Source of the DNA: Burkholderia multivorans ATCC BAA-247
Lineage (GTDB): Bacteria; Pseudomonadota; Gammaproteobacteria; Burkholderiales; Burkholderiaceae
Assembly: GCF_000959525.1 (NCBI RefSeq)
Contig: NZ_CP009831.1
Span: forward strand, 62,001 to 126,000
Direction of reading: 5' to 3'
Length of the DNA: 64,000 nucleotides
Part shown: in pieces, positions 56,034 to 64,000 of the stretch
How the letters are laid out: each line of letters begins with the position of its first letter
How positions within the stretch are numbered: position 1 is the stretch's first letter
Position numbers and translations under genes: made by a program
Notes under the pieces: generated by a model
Told to the model about the DNA's origin: nothing
The model's input: the letters and a program-made list of their open reading frames with translations, nothing else
The model's database searches: none

Positions 56034-56147
56034 ATGCGGCCTTCATGTCGCGTCCGGCGCAGAGGCCCGTAAAATACGACGTCGGCCGGCGCGCGGCGCG
56101 CGTTCGCGCCGGCTTGCGCAACGCCCCACTCTTCGACGGCAGGAAAC

Positions 56148-57098
56148 ATGGAGCTACGCCATCTGCGGTATTTCGTTGCGGTCGCCGAGGAGCGCAGCTT
56201 CACGCGCGCCGCGCAACGCCTGCATATCGCGCAGCCGCCGTTGAGCCGGCAGATCCAGCAGCTCGAACAGCTGCTCGACGTGCAGCTGTTCGAACGCAAT
56301 TCGCGCCCGCTCAAGCTCACGGAGACGGGGCGCTTCTTCTATCAGCATGCGGCGCAGCTGCTCGCGCAAACCGCCGAACTCGAATCGATGACGCGCCGCG
56401 TCGGCAAGATCGAGCGCAGCCTGTCGGTCGGCTTCGTCGGCTCGACGCTGTACGGGATGCTGCCGAAGATCATCCGCCGCTATCGCCAGCAATACGCGGA
56501 AGTCGAGCTGAGCCTGCACGAAATGTCGACGATGGATCAGATCAAGGCGCTGAAGGAAGGCCGGATCGACGTCGGATTCGGCCGCATCCGCCTCGAGGAT
56601 CCGAGCATTCGGCGCGTCGTGCTGCGCGAGGAGCGGCTGATCGCGGCGCTGCCGCTCGGCCATCCGCTGTGCGACGCGAAGCCGGTGCTGTCGCTGCACG
56701 ATCTGCTGAAGGAAACGCTGATCATCTTCCCGAAGGCGCCGCGGCCGAGCTATGCCGATCAGGTGCTTGCCGCGTTCCACGACCGTTCGCTGAAACCGGC
56801 GCGCGTGATCGAGACGCGCGAGCTGCAGATCGCGCTCGGGCTCGTCGCGGCCGGCGAAGGCGTGTCGATCGTGCCGAAGAGCGTGTACGGGCTGAAACGC
56901 GACGACATCGCCTACAAGGATCTCGACGACGCGAAGCTCGTGTCGCCGATCATCATGAGCATGCGGATGCTCGACCAGTCCGAGGACATCGAGCGCATGC
57001 TGCAGCTGATCTACGATCTGTACGACGAGCAGGGCATGGAATACATGACGCCGTCGGAGCACGAACCGACGGCGCGGCGCGGGCCGGCGCCGGACTGA
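56148..57098 (+). CDS. LysR-type regulator of the BenM/CatM/CatR group
   Basis: The 316-residue product starts MELRHLRYFVAVAEERSFTR, with helix-turn-helix residues AAQRLHIAQPPLSRQIQQLE, nearly as in Acinetobacter CatM and BenM. Its effector domain keeps the group's SVGFVGSTLYGMLPKIIRRY, ALKEGRIDVGFGRI and IALGLVAAGEGVSIVP segments. Such regulators activate ben and cat genes in response to cis,cis-muconate and sometimes benzoate. It is convergent with the transporter at the end of the ben operon. The effector is inferred from the family. Confidence 0.9.
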   Translation: MELRHLRYFVAVAEERSFTRAAQRLHIAQPPLSRQIQQLEQLLDVQLFERNSRPLKLTETGRFFYQHAAQLLAQTAELESMTRRVGKIERSLSVGFVGSTLYGMLPKIIRRYRQQYAEVELSLHEMSTMDQIKALKEGRIDVGFGRIRLEDPSIRRVVLREERLIAALPLGHPLCDAKPVLSLHDLLKETLIIFPKAPRPSYADQVLAAFHDRSLKPARVIETRELQIALGLVAAGEGVSIVPKSVYGLKRDDIAYKDLDDAKLVSPIIMSMRMLDQSEDIERMLQLIYDLYDEQGMEYMTPSEHEPTARRGPAPD

Positions 57099-57122
57099 AC
57101 GGGCGGACGCCCGTTCGCGTCG

Positions 57123-58469
57123 TCAGCGGTTCGCCGGTGCGAGATCGGCGCCCGGCGTGCGGCCGAGACGCAGCCCGAACGCGGCGAGCGCGGCACCCGC
57201 GAGCGGCACCGCCAGCGCGGTGAAGAAGCCGGGCGCAGCGCCCCACGCGAGAAACGTGCCGCCGATCGCCGAGCCCGCAATCGCGCCTGCACGCCCCATT
57301 CCGATCGCCCAGCCTGTCGCCGTCGCGCGCAGCGCAGTCGGATACGCACCGACGATCAGATAGTTGAGCGCGATCTGCTGGCCGCCGATCCCGAAGCCGG
57401 CCGCGCCGACGAGCACGAACACGAGCGTCCAGTTCGTGCCGGCCTGGCCGAGCGCGAGCGCGACCGCGATACCGAACGCGAACATCGCGCACAGCAGGTT
57501 GCGCACGTTCACGCGCGGCAGCACGATCGACAGCGGAATCGCGCAGACGATGAACACCGCGTTCACGATCACGGTGCCGACCGGCGCCTGCTGCGCGGTC
57601 AGGCCGGCCGCCTTCAGCACGGTCGGCAGCCACGACAGCAGCATGAACCATGCGATCCAGTTCAGCAGATAGATGGCCCAGATGCCGAGCGTCCGGCGCG
57701 CGTAGCCGTTGCGGAGCAAGGCGCCGACGCTCGCCTTCGCGCTCGCTTCGTCGGGCACCGTGAAGCGTACGTCGGCCGGCAGCGGCTGCGTCGCGATTTT
57801 CGACAGCGTCGCCCGCACGCGCTGCTGTGCACGCGCATCGTCGCGCGATGCCAGATAGCAGAGCGATTCCGGCAGCAGCAGCGCGACTGCGCCGAGCATC
57901 GCGAGCGGCACGCCGCCGCCCACCGCGAAAATGCCCTGCCAGCCGATCGCCGGCAGCATCCGCGCGGCCAGCAGCCCGCCGAGCATCGCGCCTGCGGGCA
58001 GCCCGAGCAGCACGCCGGTCATCACGGCGCCGCGCAGCCGCGCGGGGCAGTATTCGGCCGCGAGCGCGAGCAGCACCGGCGTACAGCCGCCCATCCCGAG
58101 CCCGGCAATGAACCGCAGGACGAGAATCTGCGACGGACTGCTCGCCCACGCGGTCGCGAGCGTCGCCGCGCCGAACAGCGCGAGCCCGATCATGATCGCG
58201 GGCCGGCGCCCGATGCGATCGCCGACGAGGCCGAGCGTCATCGCGCCGATCGTCATGCCGACGATCCCCGCGGTAAGGATCGGCGCGAGCGCGCCGGACG
58301 GCAACGCGAACGACGCGAGAATCGCGGGGCCGGTAAACGCGATCGCCTGCGTGTCGAAGCCGTCGAGCAGCGCGATCACCACGCACAGCGCGAGCACGCG
58401 AATCTGGAACGCGCCGAGCGGCGCATCGTCGATCCACGCGGGGATCGAGCGGGTGGCGGAAGCCGTCAT
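57123..58469 (-). CDS. MFS aromatic-acid transporter (BenK/PcaK-like)
   Basis: The 448-residue product is a 12-helix major facilitator of the aromatic acid:H+ symporter group. It has VIALLDGFDTQAIAFTGPAI with the Asp needed in helix 1, the 2-3 loop GLVGDRIGRRPAIMIG, and LRFIAGLGMGGCTPVLLALA. It lies last in the catA-ben operon, 79 nt after ridA, so benzoate or a related acid is the expected substrate. CAGGAGACTC supports the start. Confidence 0.85.
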   Translation of the reverse strand: MTASATRSIPAWIDDAPLGAFQIRVLALCVVIALLDGFDTQAIAFTGPAILASFALPSGALAPILTAGIVGMTIGAMTLGLVGDRIGRRPAIMIGLALFGAATLATAWASSPSQILVLRFIAGLGMGGCTPVLLALAAEYCPARLRGAVMTGVLLGLPAGAMLGGLLAARMLPAIGWQGIFAVGGGVPLAMLGAVALLLPESLCYLASRDDARAQQRVRATLSKIATQPLPADVRFTVPDEASAKASVGALLRNGYARRTLGIWAIYLLNWIAWFMLLSWLPTVLKAAGLTAQQAPVGTVIVNAVFIVCAIPLSIVLPRVNVRNLLCAMFAFGIAVALALGQAGTNWTLVFVLVGAAGFGIGGQQIALNYLIVGAYPTALRATATGWAIGMGRAGAIAGSAIGGTFLAWGAAPGFFTALAVPLAGAALAAFGLRLGRTPGADLAPANR

Positions 58470-58548
58470 CGAGGGGAGTCTCCTGAGTCCGGGCGCGACG
58501 ACGGCCCGGTTCGTTTTTGTCCGTCGTGGTCGAATGCCGTCCCCGCAC

Positions 58549-58947
58549 TCAGCGCGACAACACCGCCACGGCCTTGATCTCGACGATATAGCCCGGCGCG
58601 CCGCCGAGCATGTGCGCGCCGACCGCCGTCCACGCGGGCAGCGGATCGGCGGTGAAGTAGCGGTTGCGCACCTGCATGAACAGCGGCAGATCGCGCATGT
58701 CGGTATGGAACGTGGTCAGATCGACGACGTCGGCGAGCGATGCGCCGGCCGCTTCCAGCACGTAGCGCAGATTCTCGAATGCCTGCACGATCTGCGCCTC
58801 GCGGCCGTCGACCAGCTGCATCGACCGGTCGCGCCCGATCTGCCCCGACACATAGATCGTGTCGCCGACCTGAATCGCCGGTGCATAGCCGATCTGTTCG
58901 TAGACGGCCTCCATTCCTGCGGGCACGATGGCCTTGCGCTGCTGCAT
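58549..58947 (-). CDS. RidA-family protein
   Basis: The 132-residue product has the YjgF/RidA trimer fold, with YVSGQIGRDRSMQLVDGREA, QAFENLRYVLEAAGAS, and the late catalytic-type segment in place of the RVEIE motif (YIVEIKAVAVL). RidA proteins hydrolyse reactive imines and enamines or act as pathway-specific accessory enzymes. Its place between benD and the transporter suggests that it serves this aromatic pathway, but no substrate is evident. It lies 91 nt after benD. Confidence 0.85.
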   Translation of the reverse strand: MQQRKAIVPAGMEAVYEQIGYAPAIQVGDTIYVSGQIGRDRSMQLVDGREAQIVQAFENLRYVLEAAGASLADVVDLTTFHTDMRDLPLFMQVRNRYFTADPLPAWTAVGAHMLGGAPGYIVEIKAVAVLSR

Positions 58948-59038
58948 CGATGTCTCCTCGTCCGGCGTATGTGCCGGCTGCGATGATGGAATGTGCGCCG
59001 CCGATCGACGGCGCGCGTACGTGCATGACGCGTGCGCG

Positions 59039-59815
59039 TCAGCCGTTGTCGCCGCCCGCGACGGGCAGCACGGTGCCGGTGATGTAGCTCGCCTCGTCCG
59101 AGGCGAGGAACAGGATAGGCGCGATCTGCTCGTCGAGCGTGCCGTAGCGCTTGAAGAACGTCGATTCGGTGACCTGCTTCACCGCCTCGCTCATCCACGC
59201 CTGCTCCTGCTCGCTGTCGCCGGCCGCATTGCGCGGCACGCGGCGCGGCGGCGCGGTCGTGCCGCCCGGCGCCGTCGCGACGACGCGGATGTTGTGCTCG
59301 CCGTATTCCATCGCGAGCGCCTGCGTCAGCGCATTGACGCCGCCCTTCGCGGCCGAGTACGGCACGCGGCGAATGCCGCGCGTCGCGTTCGACGACACGT
59401 TGACGATCGTGCCGCGCCCGCGTTCGAGCAGATACGGCAGCACCGCGTGGCACGCGTAGAGCGTCGGCATCAGCGAACGGCGAATCTCGGCGTCGATCTG
59501 GGCGGGCTCGAATTCGGCGAACGGACGCATCCGGATCGCGCCGCCGACGCCGTTGATCAGCACGTCGATCGCGCCGAACCGGCTGGCGGCGAACGCCATC
59601 GTCGCGCGCGCGCCTTCGTAGGTTTCGAGATCGGCGACGAAGCCGGCCGCGCGGTCGGTGCCCGCTTCGGCCGCCACGTCGGCGACGAACTCGGCGCGAT
59701 CGACGAACAGCACTTGACCGCCTTCGGCCGCGGCGCGCAGCGCGACGCCGCGACCGATTCCCTGCGCGGCGCCGGTAACGACGAGGGTCTTGCCAGCGAA
59801 TCGTTGCATGGTCAT
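59039..59815 (-). CDS. benD: Benzoate cis-diol dehydrogenase BenD
   Basis: The 258-residue product is a classical SDR with the NAD-binding TGAAQGIGRGVAL and active-site VPYSAAKGGVNALTQALAME. It oxidises and decarboxylates the cis-dihydrodiol made by BenABC to catechol. The ATG at 59815 overlaps the benC stop codon by 4 nt (ATGA); MQRF at 59809 is an alternative. It is the fourth gene of the ben part of the operon, as usual for benABCD. Confidence 0.93.
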   Translation of the reverse strand: MTMQRFAGKTLVVTGAAQGIGRGVALRAAAEGGQVLFVDRAEFVADVAAEAGTDRAAGFVADLETYEGARATMAFAASRFGAIDVLINGVGGAIRMRPFAEFEPAQIDAEIRRSLMPTLYACHAVLPYLLERGRGTIVNVSSNATRGIRRVPYSAAKGGVNALTQALAMEYGEHNIRVVATAPGGTTAPPRRVPRNAAGDSEQEQAWMSEAVKQVTESTFFKRYGTLDEQIAPILFLASDEASYITGTVLPVAGGDNG

Positions 59816-60840
59816 GCCGCCTTTGCCGTCACGTTCGGCGTGAACTTCTCGTAGTGGAAGCTGTTCGGCTTCACGCCCGTGTCGTCGAAATGCTTGCGCA
59901 CCGCGTCGACCATCGGCGGCGGGCCGCACAGATAGACGTCGACGTCGCCGTCGTTCAGCGCATCGGCCGGAATGTGTTGGGTGACCCAGCCCTTGCGCGG
60001 GTGGCTCGACGCGTCGTCGGCGACCACCGTCGCGTAGCTGAAGTTCGGCAGCCTCGCGACGTAGGCGTCGATCGCGTCGACCTGCACGAGATCGAGATCG
60101 CGCGTCACGCCGTAGACGAGATGGATCTTCTGCTGCGACCCGGCGCGCGCCAGCACTTCGAGCATCGACAGGAACGGCGCGAGCCCCGTGCCGCCTGCCA
60201 GGAACAGCAGCGGCCGCTGCACGTCGCGCAGATAGAAGCTGCCGAGCGGCCCGTGCAGGTCGAGCTTGTCGCCCGGCCGCGCCGTCTCCAGCCAGGTGCT
60301 CATCACGCCGCCCGGAATCTTCTTGATCAGGAAGCTGACCTTCGTCTCGCCGGGCGCCGAGGAGAACGAATAGGACCGATGCTGGCCGCTGCCCGGCACG
60401 TCGATGTTCACGTACTGGCCCGGCAGGAACACCGGTGCGTCGGCGGCCGCGTCGATGTCGAGTTCGAGCACGATCGCCGCGTCGTTGTGCGGCTCGATCT
60501 TCGCGACGGTCGCCGCGAACCGGCTGTTGCCGGTCTTGCACGCCGTCGACGACGTCGGCACCGCGATCACGCAGTCGCTCTGCGGCACCATCTGGCACGT
60601 GAGCACGAGGCCTTCGTCCTTCTCGTCCTCGGTCAGCGCGTCGTCGATGTAGTCGTCGCCGAGGTCGTAGCGGCCGCTTTCGGCGCGGCACTTGCAGGTG
60701 CCGCACACGCCGTCCGAACAATCCATCGGCAGGTTGATGCGCGCGCGAAATGCCGCATCGAGCACCTTCTCGCCGGCCTTGCATTCGATGAAGCGCGTGA
60801 CGCCATCCTCGAAGTTCAGTGCAATCTTGTAGCTGGACAT
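59812..60840 (-). CDS. benC: Benzoate 1,2-dioxygenase reductase BenC
   Basis: The 342-residue product joins an N-terminal plant-type [2Fe-2S] ferredoxin (Cys41, Cys46, Cys49, Cys82; CSDGVCGTCKCRAE) to an FAD/NAD(P) reductase domain (HRSYSFSSAPGE, LFLAGGTGLAPFLSMLEV, VYLCGPPPMVDAV). It passes electrons from NADH to the BenAB oxygenase. GGAGGAGCG lies upstream of the ATG. The length is normal for the family. Confidence 0.95.
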   Translation of the reverse strand: MSSYKIALNFEDGVTRFIECKAGEKVLDAAFRARINLPMDCSDGVCGTCKCRAESGRYDLGDDYIDDALTEDEKDEGLVLTCQMVPQSDCVIAVPTSSTACKTGNSRFAATVAKIEPHNDAAIVLELDIDAAADAPVFLPGQYVNIDVPGSGQHRSYSFSSAPGETKVSFLIKKIPGGVMSTWLETARPGDKLDLHGPLGSFYLRDVQRPLLFLAGGTGLAPFLSMLEVLARAGSQQKIHLVYGVTRDLDLVQVDAIDAYVARLPNFSYATVVADDASSHPRKGWVTQHIPADALNDGDVDVYLCGPPPMVDAVRKHFDDTGVKPNSFHYEKFTPNVTAKAA

Positions 60841-60875
60841 GGAACGCTCCTCCATTCCGTTTTCGATATCAGGCG

Positions 60876-61364
60876 TCAGACGTGATAGACGTCGAGCACC
60901 TGGCGGATGTAGTCGTTCTTCAGCACGATCTTCTTGTACGAGATCAGCAGCGCGTCGCCGACCTTGCGCAGCGTGACGAACATCGTGCCGAAGAAATGAT
61001 CGGTGACGCGGTAGCGATGATTGAGCGTGTGGAAGTTGTAGCGCACGTCCACTTCGTCGCCGCGTTCGGCCAGCACCTCGACGTTCGTCACGCTGTGGCT
61101 CGTACGCGGCTCCGGCGTCGATGCGCCGCTGCGCTCGGTCTTGATGCGGAACACGCGATCCTCGAGGCCGCCGCGATCGGGGTAGTACATCAGCGAGATC
61201 TGGCTTTCGTGATCGTCCGTCAGGCGATCGTCGTCGTCCCACGCGGGCATCCAGTACGTGACGTCGTCGGTGTAGCAGGTCAGCCACTCGTCCCACTGAC
61301 GATCGTCGAGCAGGCGCGCCTCGCGGTACAGCGTCGCGCAGATGGTGTGGTAATCGAAGCTCAT
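60876..61364 (-). CDS. benB: Benzoate 1,2-dioxygenase small (beta) subunit BenB
   Basis: The 162-residue product is a ring-hydroxylating dioxygenase beta subunit with an NTF2-like fold. It has [20 protein letters not shown] and [19 protein letters not shown] at the start and [20 protein letters not shown] at the end. It is structural in the oxygenase hexamer. Its ATG overlaps the benA stop by 4 nt and GAGGAGGCG is upstream. Confidence 0.95.
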   Translation of the reverse strand: MSFDYHTICATLYREARLLDDRQWDEWLTCYTDDVTYWMPAWDDDDRLTDDHESQISLMYYPDRGGLEDRVFRIKTERSGASTPEPRTSHSVTNVEVLAERGDEVDVRYNFHTLNHRYRVTDHFFGTMFVTLRKVGDALLISYKKIVLKNDYIRQVLDVYHV

Positions 61365-62719
61365 GACAGCGCCTCCTCGCGTTCCTGCTTCAGCGCGTCA
61401 CGCATCACGCGCACCCAGTATTCGTGCTGGCACACGAACAGCCCTTCGTCTTCGCTGCGCTCGCCCGAGATCAGCGGCTTCAGCCCCATCTTCGTCGCGT
61501 TCTCGTCCGGCCCTTCGATCCAGAGCGGCGCGCCGCGCGACAGGTCGTTCCACAGCGACGTGATGCCCGCATAGCCGGCCTGGCATGCGCGAAACTCCTC
61601 GAGATCGTCCGCGGTGCCCATGCCCGATACGTTGAAGAAGTCCTCGTACTGGCGGATGCGCAGCGCGCGGTCTTCCGCGCTTTCGCCCTTCGGCGCGAAG
61701 CAGAAGATCGTCACTTCGGTCTTGTCGACGGCGAGCGGCCGCACGACGCGAATCTGCGTGCTGAACTGGTCCATCAGGAACACGTTCGGATACACGCACA
61801 GGTTGCGCGTCTGGTTCACGATGAAATCGGCGCGCACCTCGCCGACGCGCGCACGAATCTCGTCGCGGTGCCGGTAGACGGGACGCACTTCCGGGTTCAT
61901 CGTCTTCGTCCACAGCAGGATGTGGCCGTGGTCGAACCCGTACACGCCGGCGACCGAGCGGCTCCAGCTGTTCGCGTCGACCGCCTTCGTGCCGTCTTCC
62001 TTGCGCCGGCCCATCGTCGCCGCGTAGTTCCAGTGAACGGTGCTGACGTGATAGCCGTCGCAGCCGTTCTCCATCTGCATCTTCCAGTTGCCCTCGTAGA
62101 TGTAGGACGAATTGCCGCGCAGCACTTCGAGGCCGTTGGGCGCCTGGTCGACGATCTGGTCGATGATCACGCGCGCTTCGCCGAGATAGTCTTCGAGCGG
62201 CAGCACGTCGGCATTGAGGCTGCCGAACAGGAAGCCGCGATAGTTCTCGAAGCGCGCGACCTTCTTCAGGTCGTGCGAGCCGTTCGTGTTGAACTGCACC
62301 GGATACTCGGTCGTCTTCTCGTCCTTCACCTTCAGCAGCTTGCCGCTGTTCGAGAACGTCCAGCCGTGGAACGGGCACGTAAAGCTGCCCTTGTTGCCGT
62401 GCTTGCGGCGGCACAGCATCGCGCCCTTGTGCGCGCACGCGTTGATCACGGCATGCAGCTCGCCGTTCTTGTCGCGCGTGATCACGATCGGCTGGCGGCC
62501 GATCCATGTCGTGTAGTAGTCGTTGTTGTCGGGGATCTGGCTTTCGTGCGCGAGATACACCCAGTTGCGCTCGAAGATGTGCTTCATCTCGAGCTCGAAC
62601 AGCGCGTCGTTCGTGAAGATGTCGCGGCGGCAGCGGTACAGGCCGGCGGCCTTGTCGTCCTGTACGGCGGACGACAGCAGTTGGTCGAGTGCGTTCGCTT
62701 GGTCGAAATTGGCGGACAT
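61361..62719 (-). CDS. benA: Benzoate 1,2-dioxygenase large (alpha) subunit BenA
   Basis: The 452-residue product has the Rieske centre (CAHKGAMLC, then CPFHGWTFS) and the mononuclear-iron motif [13 protein letters not shown]. It dihydroxylates benzoate to the cis-1,2-diol. The start MSANFDQ at 62719 has GGGAGGAACC upstream; eleven further in-frame codons upstream are not needed. Toluate or anthranilate as alternative substrates cannot be excluded, but the benABCD order and the catA neighbour favour benzoate. Confidence 0.95.
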   Translation of the reverse strand: MSANFDQANALDQLLSSAVQDDKAAGLYRCRRDIFTNDALFELEMKHIFERNWVYLAHESQIPDNNDYYTTWIGRQPIVITRDKNGELHAVINACAHKGAMLCRRKHGNKGSFTCPFHGWTFSNSGKLLKVKDEKTTEYPVQFNTNGSHDLKKVARFENYRGFLFGSLNADVLPLEDYLGEARVIIDQIVDQAPNGLEVLRGNSSYIYEGNWKMQMENGCDGYHVSTVHWNYAATMGRRKEDGTKAVDANSWSRSVAGVYGFDHGHILLWTKTMNPEVRPVYRHRDEIRARVGEVRADFIVNQTRNLCVYPNVFLMDQFSTQIRVVRPLAVDKTEVTIFCFAPKGESAEDRALRIRQYEDFFNVSGMGTADDLEEFRACQAGYAGITSLWNDLSRGAPLWIEGPDENATKMGLKPLISGERSEDEGLFVCQHEYWVRVMRDALKQEREEALS

Positions 62720-62732
62720 GGCGGTTCCTCCC

Positions 62733-62752
62733 ATGCACGCGCCGGCGTGCAT
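62733..62752. repeat. Palindrome ATGCACGC-N4-GCGTGCAT between catA and benA
   Basis: The two perfect 8-bp arms surround GCCG, in the 93-nt gap between the catA stop and the benA start. In RNA it would form a stable hairpin just before the benA ribosome-binding site. It may act on mRNA processing or on relative expression of catA and ben genes, or be neutral. Confidence 0.5.
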
Positions 62753-62812
62753 CGGTGTCGAAAGAGGGGGCGCGGGAGCCGCGCGGCGCAGCGCCGCCGC
62801 GGCGCCGGGGCG

Positions 62813-63748
62813 TTACGCGTCGGCGGACGCGCGCGGACGATGGACGACCTGGTTGTCGCGGCCGTCGAGCAGCGGCGTCAGCACGATGTCGAACTCGATT
62901 TCCTTGTACGCATCGCTCTTCATGCCGAGCGCGGCGCCGCCGGTCTTGTCGACCACGTGCGGAATCAGTTCCTCGCGCGTCGCGTACGCGAAGTCGTCCC
63001 AGATCAGCGGGTCGCCTTCGATGTTGAACTGCGTCGTCAGCTTGCGATGGCCGTCGCCGGACACGAAGAAGTGCACATGCGCCGGGCGGTTGCCGTGGCG
63101 GCCGAGGCCGTTCAGCAGCTGCTGCGTCGCGCCTTGCGGCGGGCAGCCGTAGCCGACCGGCATCAGCGTGCGGAATTCGTACTTGCCGTCGGCATCGGTG
63201 CGCACCGCGCCGCGCAGGTTGAACGCGGTCTGCGCGCCGGTCGGATCGAAGTGCGAGTAGAAGCCCTTCGAGTTCGCGTGCCAGCATTCGACGAGCGCAC
63301 CGGCGAGCGGCTTGCCGTCGGCGCCCGTCACGGTGCCGCGGATCACGAGCGGGCCCGCGTCGGCATCGTCGTCGAGATCGATCTTCGCGACGCCATCGCG
63401 CACGGGCGCGCCTGCCACGTACAGCGGCCCTTCGATCGTGCGCGGCGTGCCGCCGTCGAGGCCGGCCGCGCGGTCGGCCGCGTCCATCCGGATGTCCAGA
63501 TACTTCTCGAGCCCGATGCCGGCCGCGAGCAGCGCCGCTTCACCATCCTGGCCGAGCTTGTTCAGATAGTTGACGCCGGCCCAGACTTCGTCGGGCGTGA
63601 TGTCGAGATCGTCGATCGCCTTGAACAGGTCGCTCAGCAGACGATGCACGATCTGGCGAAAGCGCGCATTGCCGGCGTCGCCGTTCAGGTTCGCGGCGGC
63701 CTTCAGCAGATCCTGCACTTCCTTCGTATCGAATACCTTGACGCTCAT
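62813..63748 (-). CDS. catA: Catechol 1,2-dioxygenase CatA
   Basis: The 311-residue product is an intradiol dioxygenase. It has an N-terminal helical linker (NGDAGNARFRQIVHRLLSDL), then the catalytic beta-sandwich with the iron-ligand Tyr in GPLYVAGAP and in MPVGYGCPPQGATQ, and the ligand His pair in RPAHVHFFVSG. It opens catechol to cis,cis-muconate. It lies between catC and benA in one orientation, so benzoate conversion to muconate is encoded in a single unit. Confidence 0.95.
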   Translation of the reverse strand: MSVKVFDTKEVQDLLKAAANLNGDAGNARFRQIVHRLLSDLFKAIDDLDITPDEVWAGVNYLNKLGQDGEAALLAAGIGLEKYLDIRMDAADRAAGLDGGTPRTIEGPLYVAGAPVRDGVAKIDLDDDADAGPLVIRGTVTGADGKPLAGALVECWHANSKGFYSHFDPTGAQTAFNLRGAVRTDADGKYEFRTLMPVGYGCPPQGATQQLLNGLGRHGNRPAHVHFFVSGDGHRKLTTQFNIEGDPLIWDDFAYATREELIPHVVDKTGGAALGMKSDAYKEIEFDIVLTPLLDGRDNQVVHRPRASADA

Positions 63749-63813
63749 GATGGTGTCTCCACGTGTGTTTTAGGAAAAATCGACCGGCGCTCGCGCGGCA
63801 TCGCGCGGCCGGC

Positions 63814-64000
63814 TCAGAGGTCGTCTTCGCGAACCGACGACGGGTGGCGACACAACGGCGTCACCGAAATCTTCATGTACGGAAACAGCGGCAGCTGCGT
63901 CAGGATGTCGTGCAGCTCGGCGTTGTCCGCGACGTCGAAAATGCTGTAGTTCGCGTATTCGCCGACCACGCGCCAGATATGGCGCCACTTGCCGCTGCGC
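63814..64000 (-). CDS. catC: Muconolactone delta-isomerase CatC, 5' end outside the window
   Basis: The last 61 codons are present; the start lies beyond the window edge. The product ends GKWRHIWRVVGEYANYSIFD, then NAELHDILTQLPLFPYMKIS, and SVREDDL, which matches the C-terminal two thirds of the small CatC enzyme. CatC isomerises muconolactone to beta-ketoadipate enol-lactone. It is 65 nt upstream of catA and in the same direction, so catB is probably further upstream outside. Confidence 0.9.
   Translation of the reverse strand, partial: RSGKWRHIWRVVGEYANYSIFDVADNAELHDILTQLPLFPYMKISVTPLCRHPSSVREDDL

Overview
The window is high-GC DNA with the codon use and gene families of a Burkholderia cepacia complex-type genome. 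The marker loci are prpBC-acnD-prpF with PrpR, a TAT-exported phospholipase C, a hopanoid gene block with a second ispH, small DUF4148-type secreted proteins, an H-NS-like protein ending in a GETWSGRGRAP-type motif, and a catA/benABCD operon. The mix of catabolic, transport and regulatory genes suggests the secondary chromosome; this is inferred from gene content alone. I see no tRNA, rRNA, CRISPR array, insertion sequence or prophage.

Layout. 1-2 kb: the start of a chemotaxis receptor, a PaaI-type thioesterase and an alpha-methylacyl-CoA racemase. 2.1-10.3 kb: a complete 2-methylcitrate (propionate) operon prpB-prpC-acnD-prpF ending in a terminator, read divergently from its sigma-54 activator gene prpR; the shared region has a clear -24/-12 promoter and an inverted-repeat activator site. 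10.4-14 kb: a CGNR zinc-finger gene facing a VOC protein gene across a promoter bracketed by twin operators, then a FAH-family hydrolase and an IclR regulator. 14.2-19.7 kb: an H-NS-related protein, a 23-bp-period repeat array, a PatZ-like acetyltransferase with a shortened ATP-grasp part, a canonical H-NS-like gene, and two small exported proteins. 19.8-23 kb: a sigma-54 activator and the GntP-type permease it probably drives.

23.3-30.5 kb: a DUF4148 protein, an exported thioredoxin-like protein, a GNAT gene with two compensating frameshifts, phospholipase C behind a Pho-box-like promoter, and a DedA-rhodanese fusion. 30.5-40.5 kb: a peptide-uptake region with an OprD-type porin, a five-gene Opp/Dpp ABC transporter, a cupin-XRE regulator and a POT-family symporter with a structured leader. 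40.9-50.1 kb: OpgC, RarD and AcyP, then a hopanoid block (hpnA, hpnB, ispH, hpnH) that also holds a gene for an unusual 14-residue-repeat coiled-coil protein. 50.2-55.9 kb: small unknowns, DOPA-dioxygenase-like and SnoaL-like proteins, HlyIII, and the cstA-ybdD pair. 56.1-64 kb: a BenM/CatM-type LysR regulator and the aromatic operon catC-catA-benA-benB-benC-benD-ridA-transporter, which takes benzoate through catechol into the beta-ketoadipate route.

The most distinctive unexplained structure is the 23-bp-period array at 14914-15230, with matching units at 18051-18090 and 18373-18390. All copies in the window lie between two genes for H-NS-related proteins. Other points to follow are the coiled-coil protein in the hopanoid block, the twin operators at 11025-11083, two well-formed sigma-54 control regions, and the frameshifted GNAT gene.
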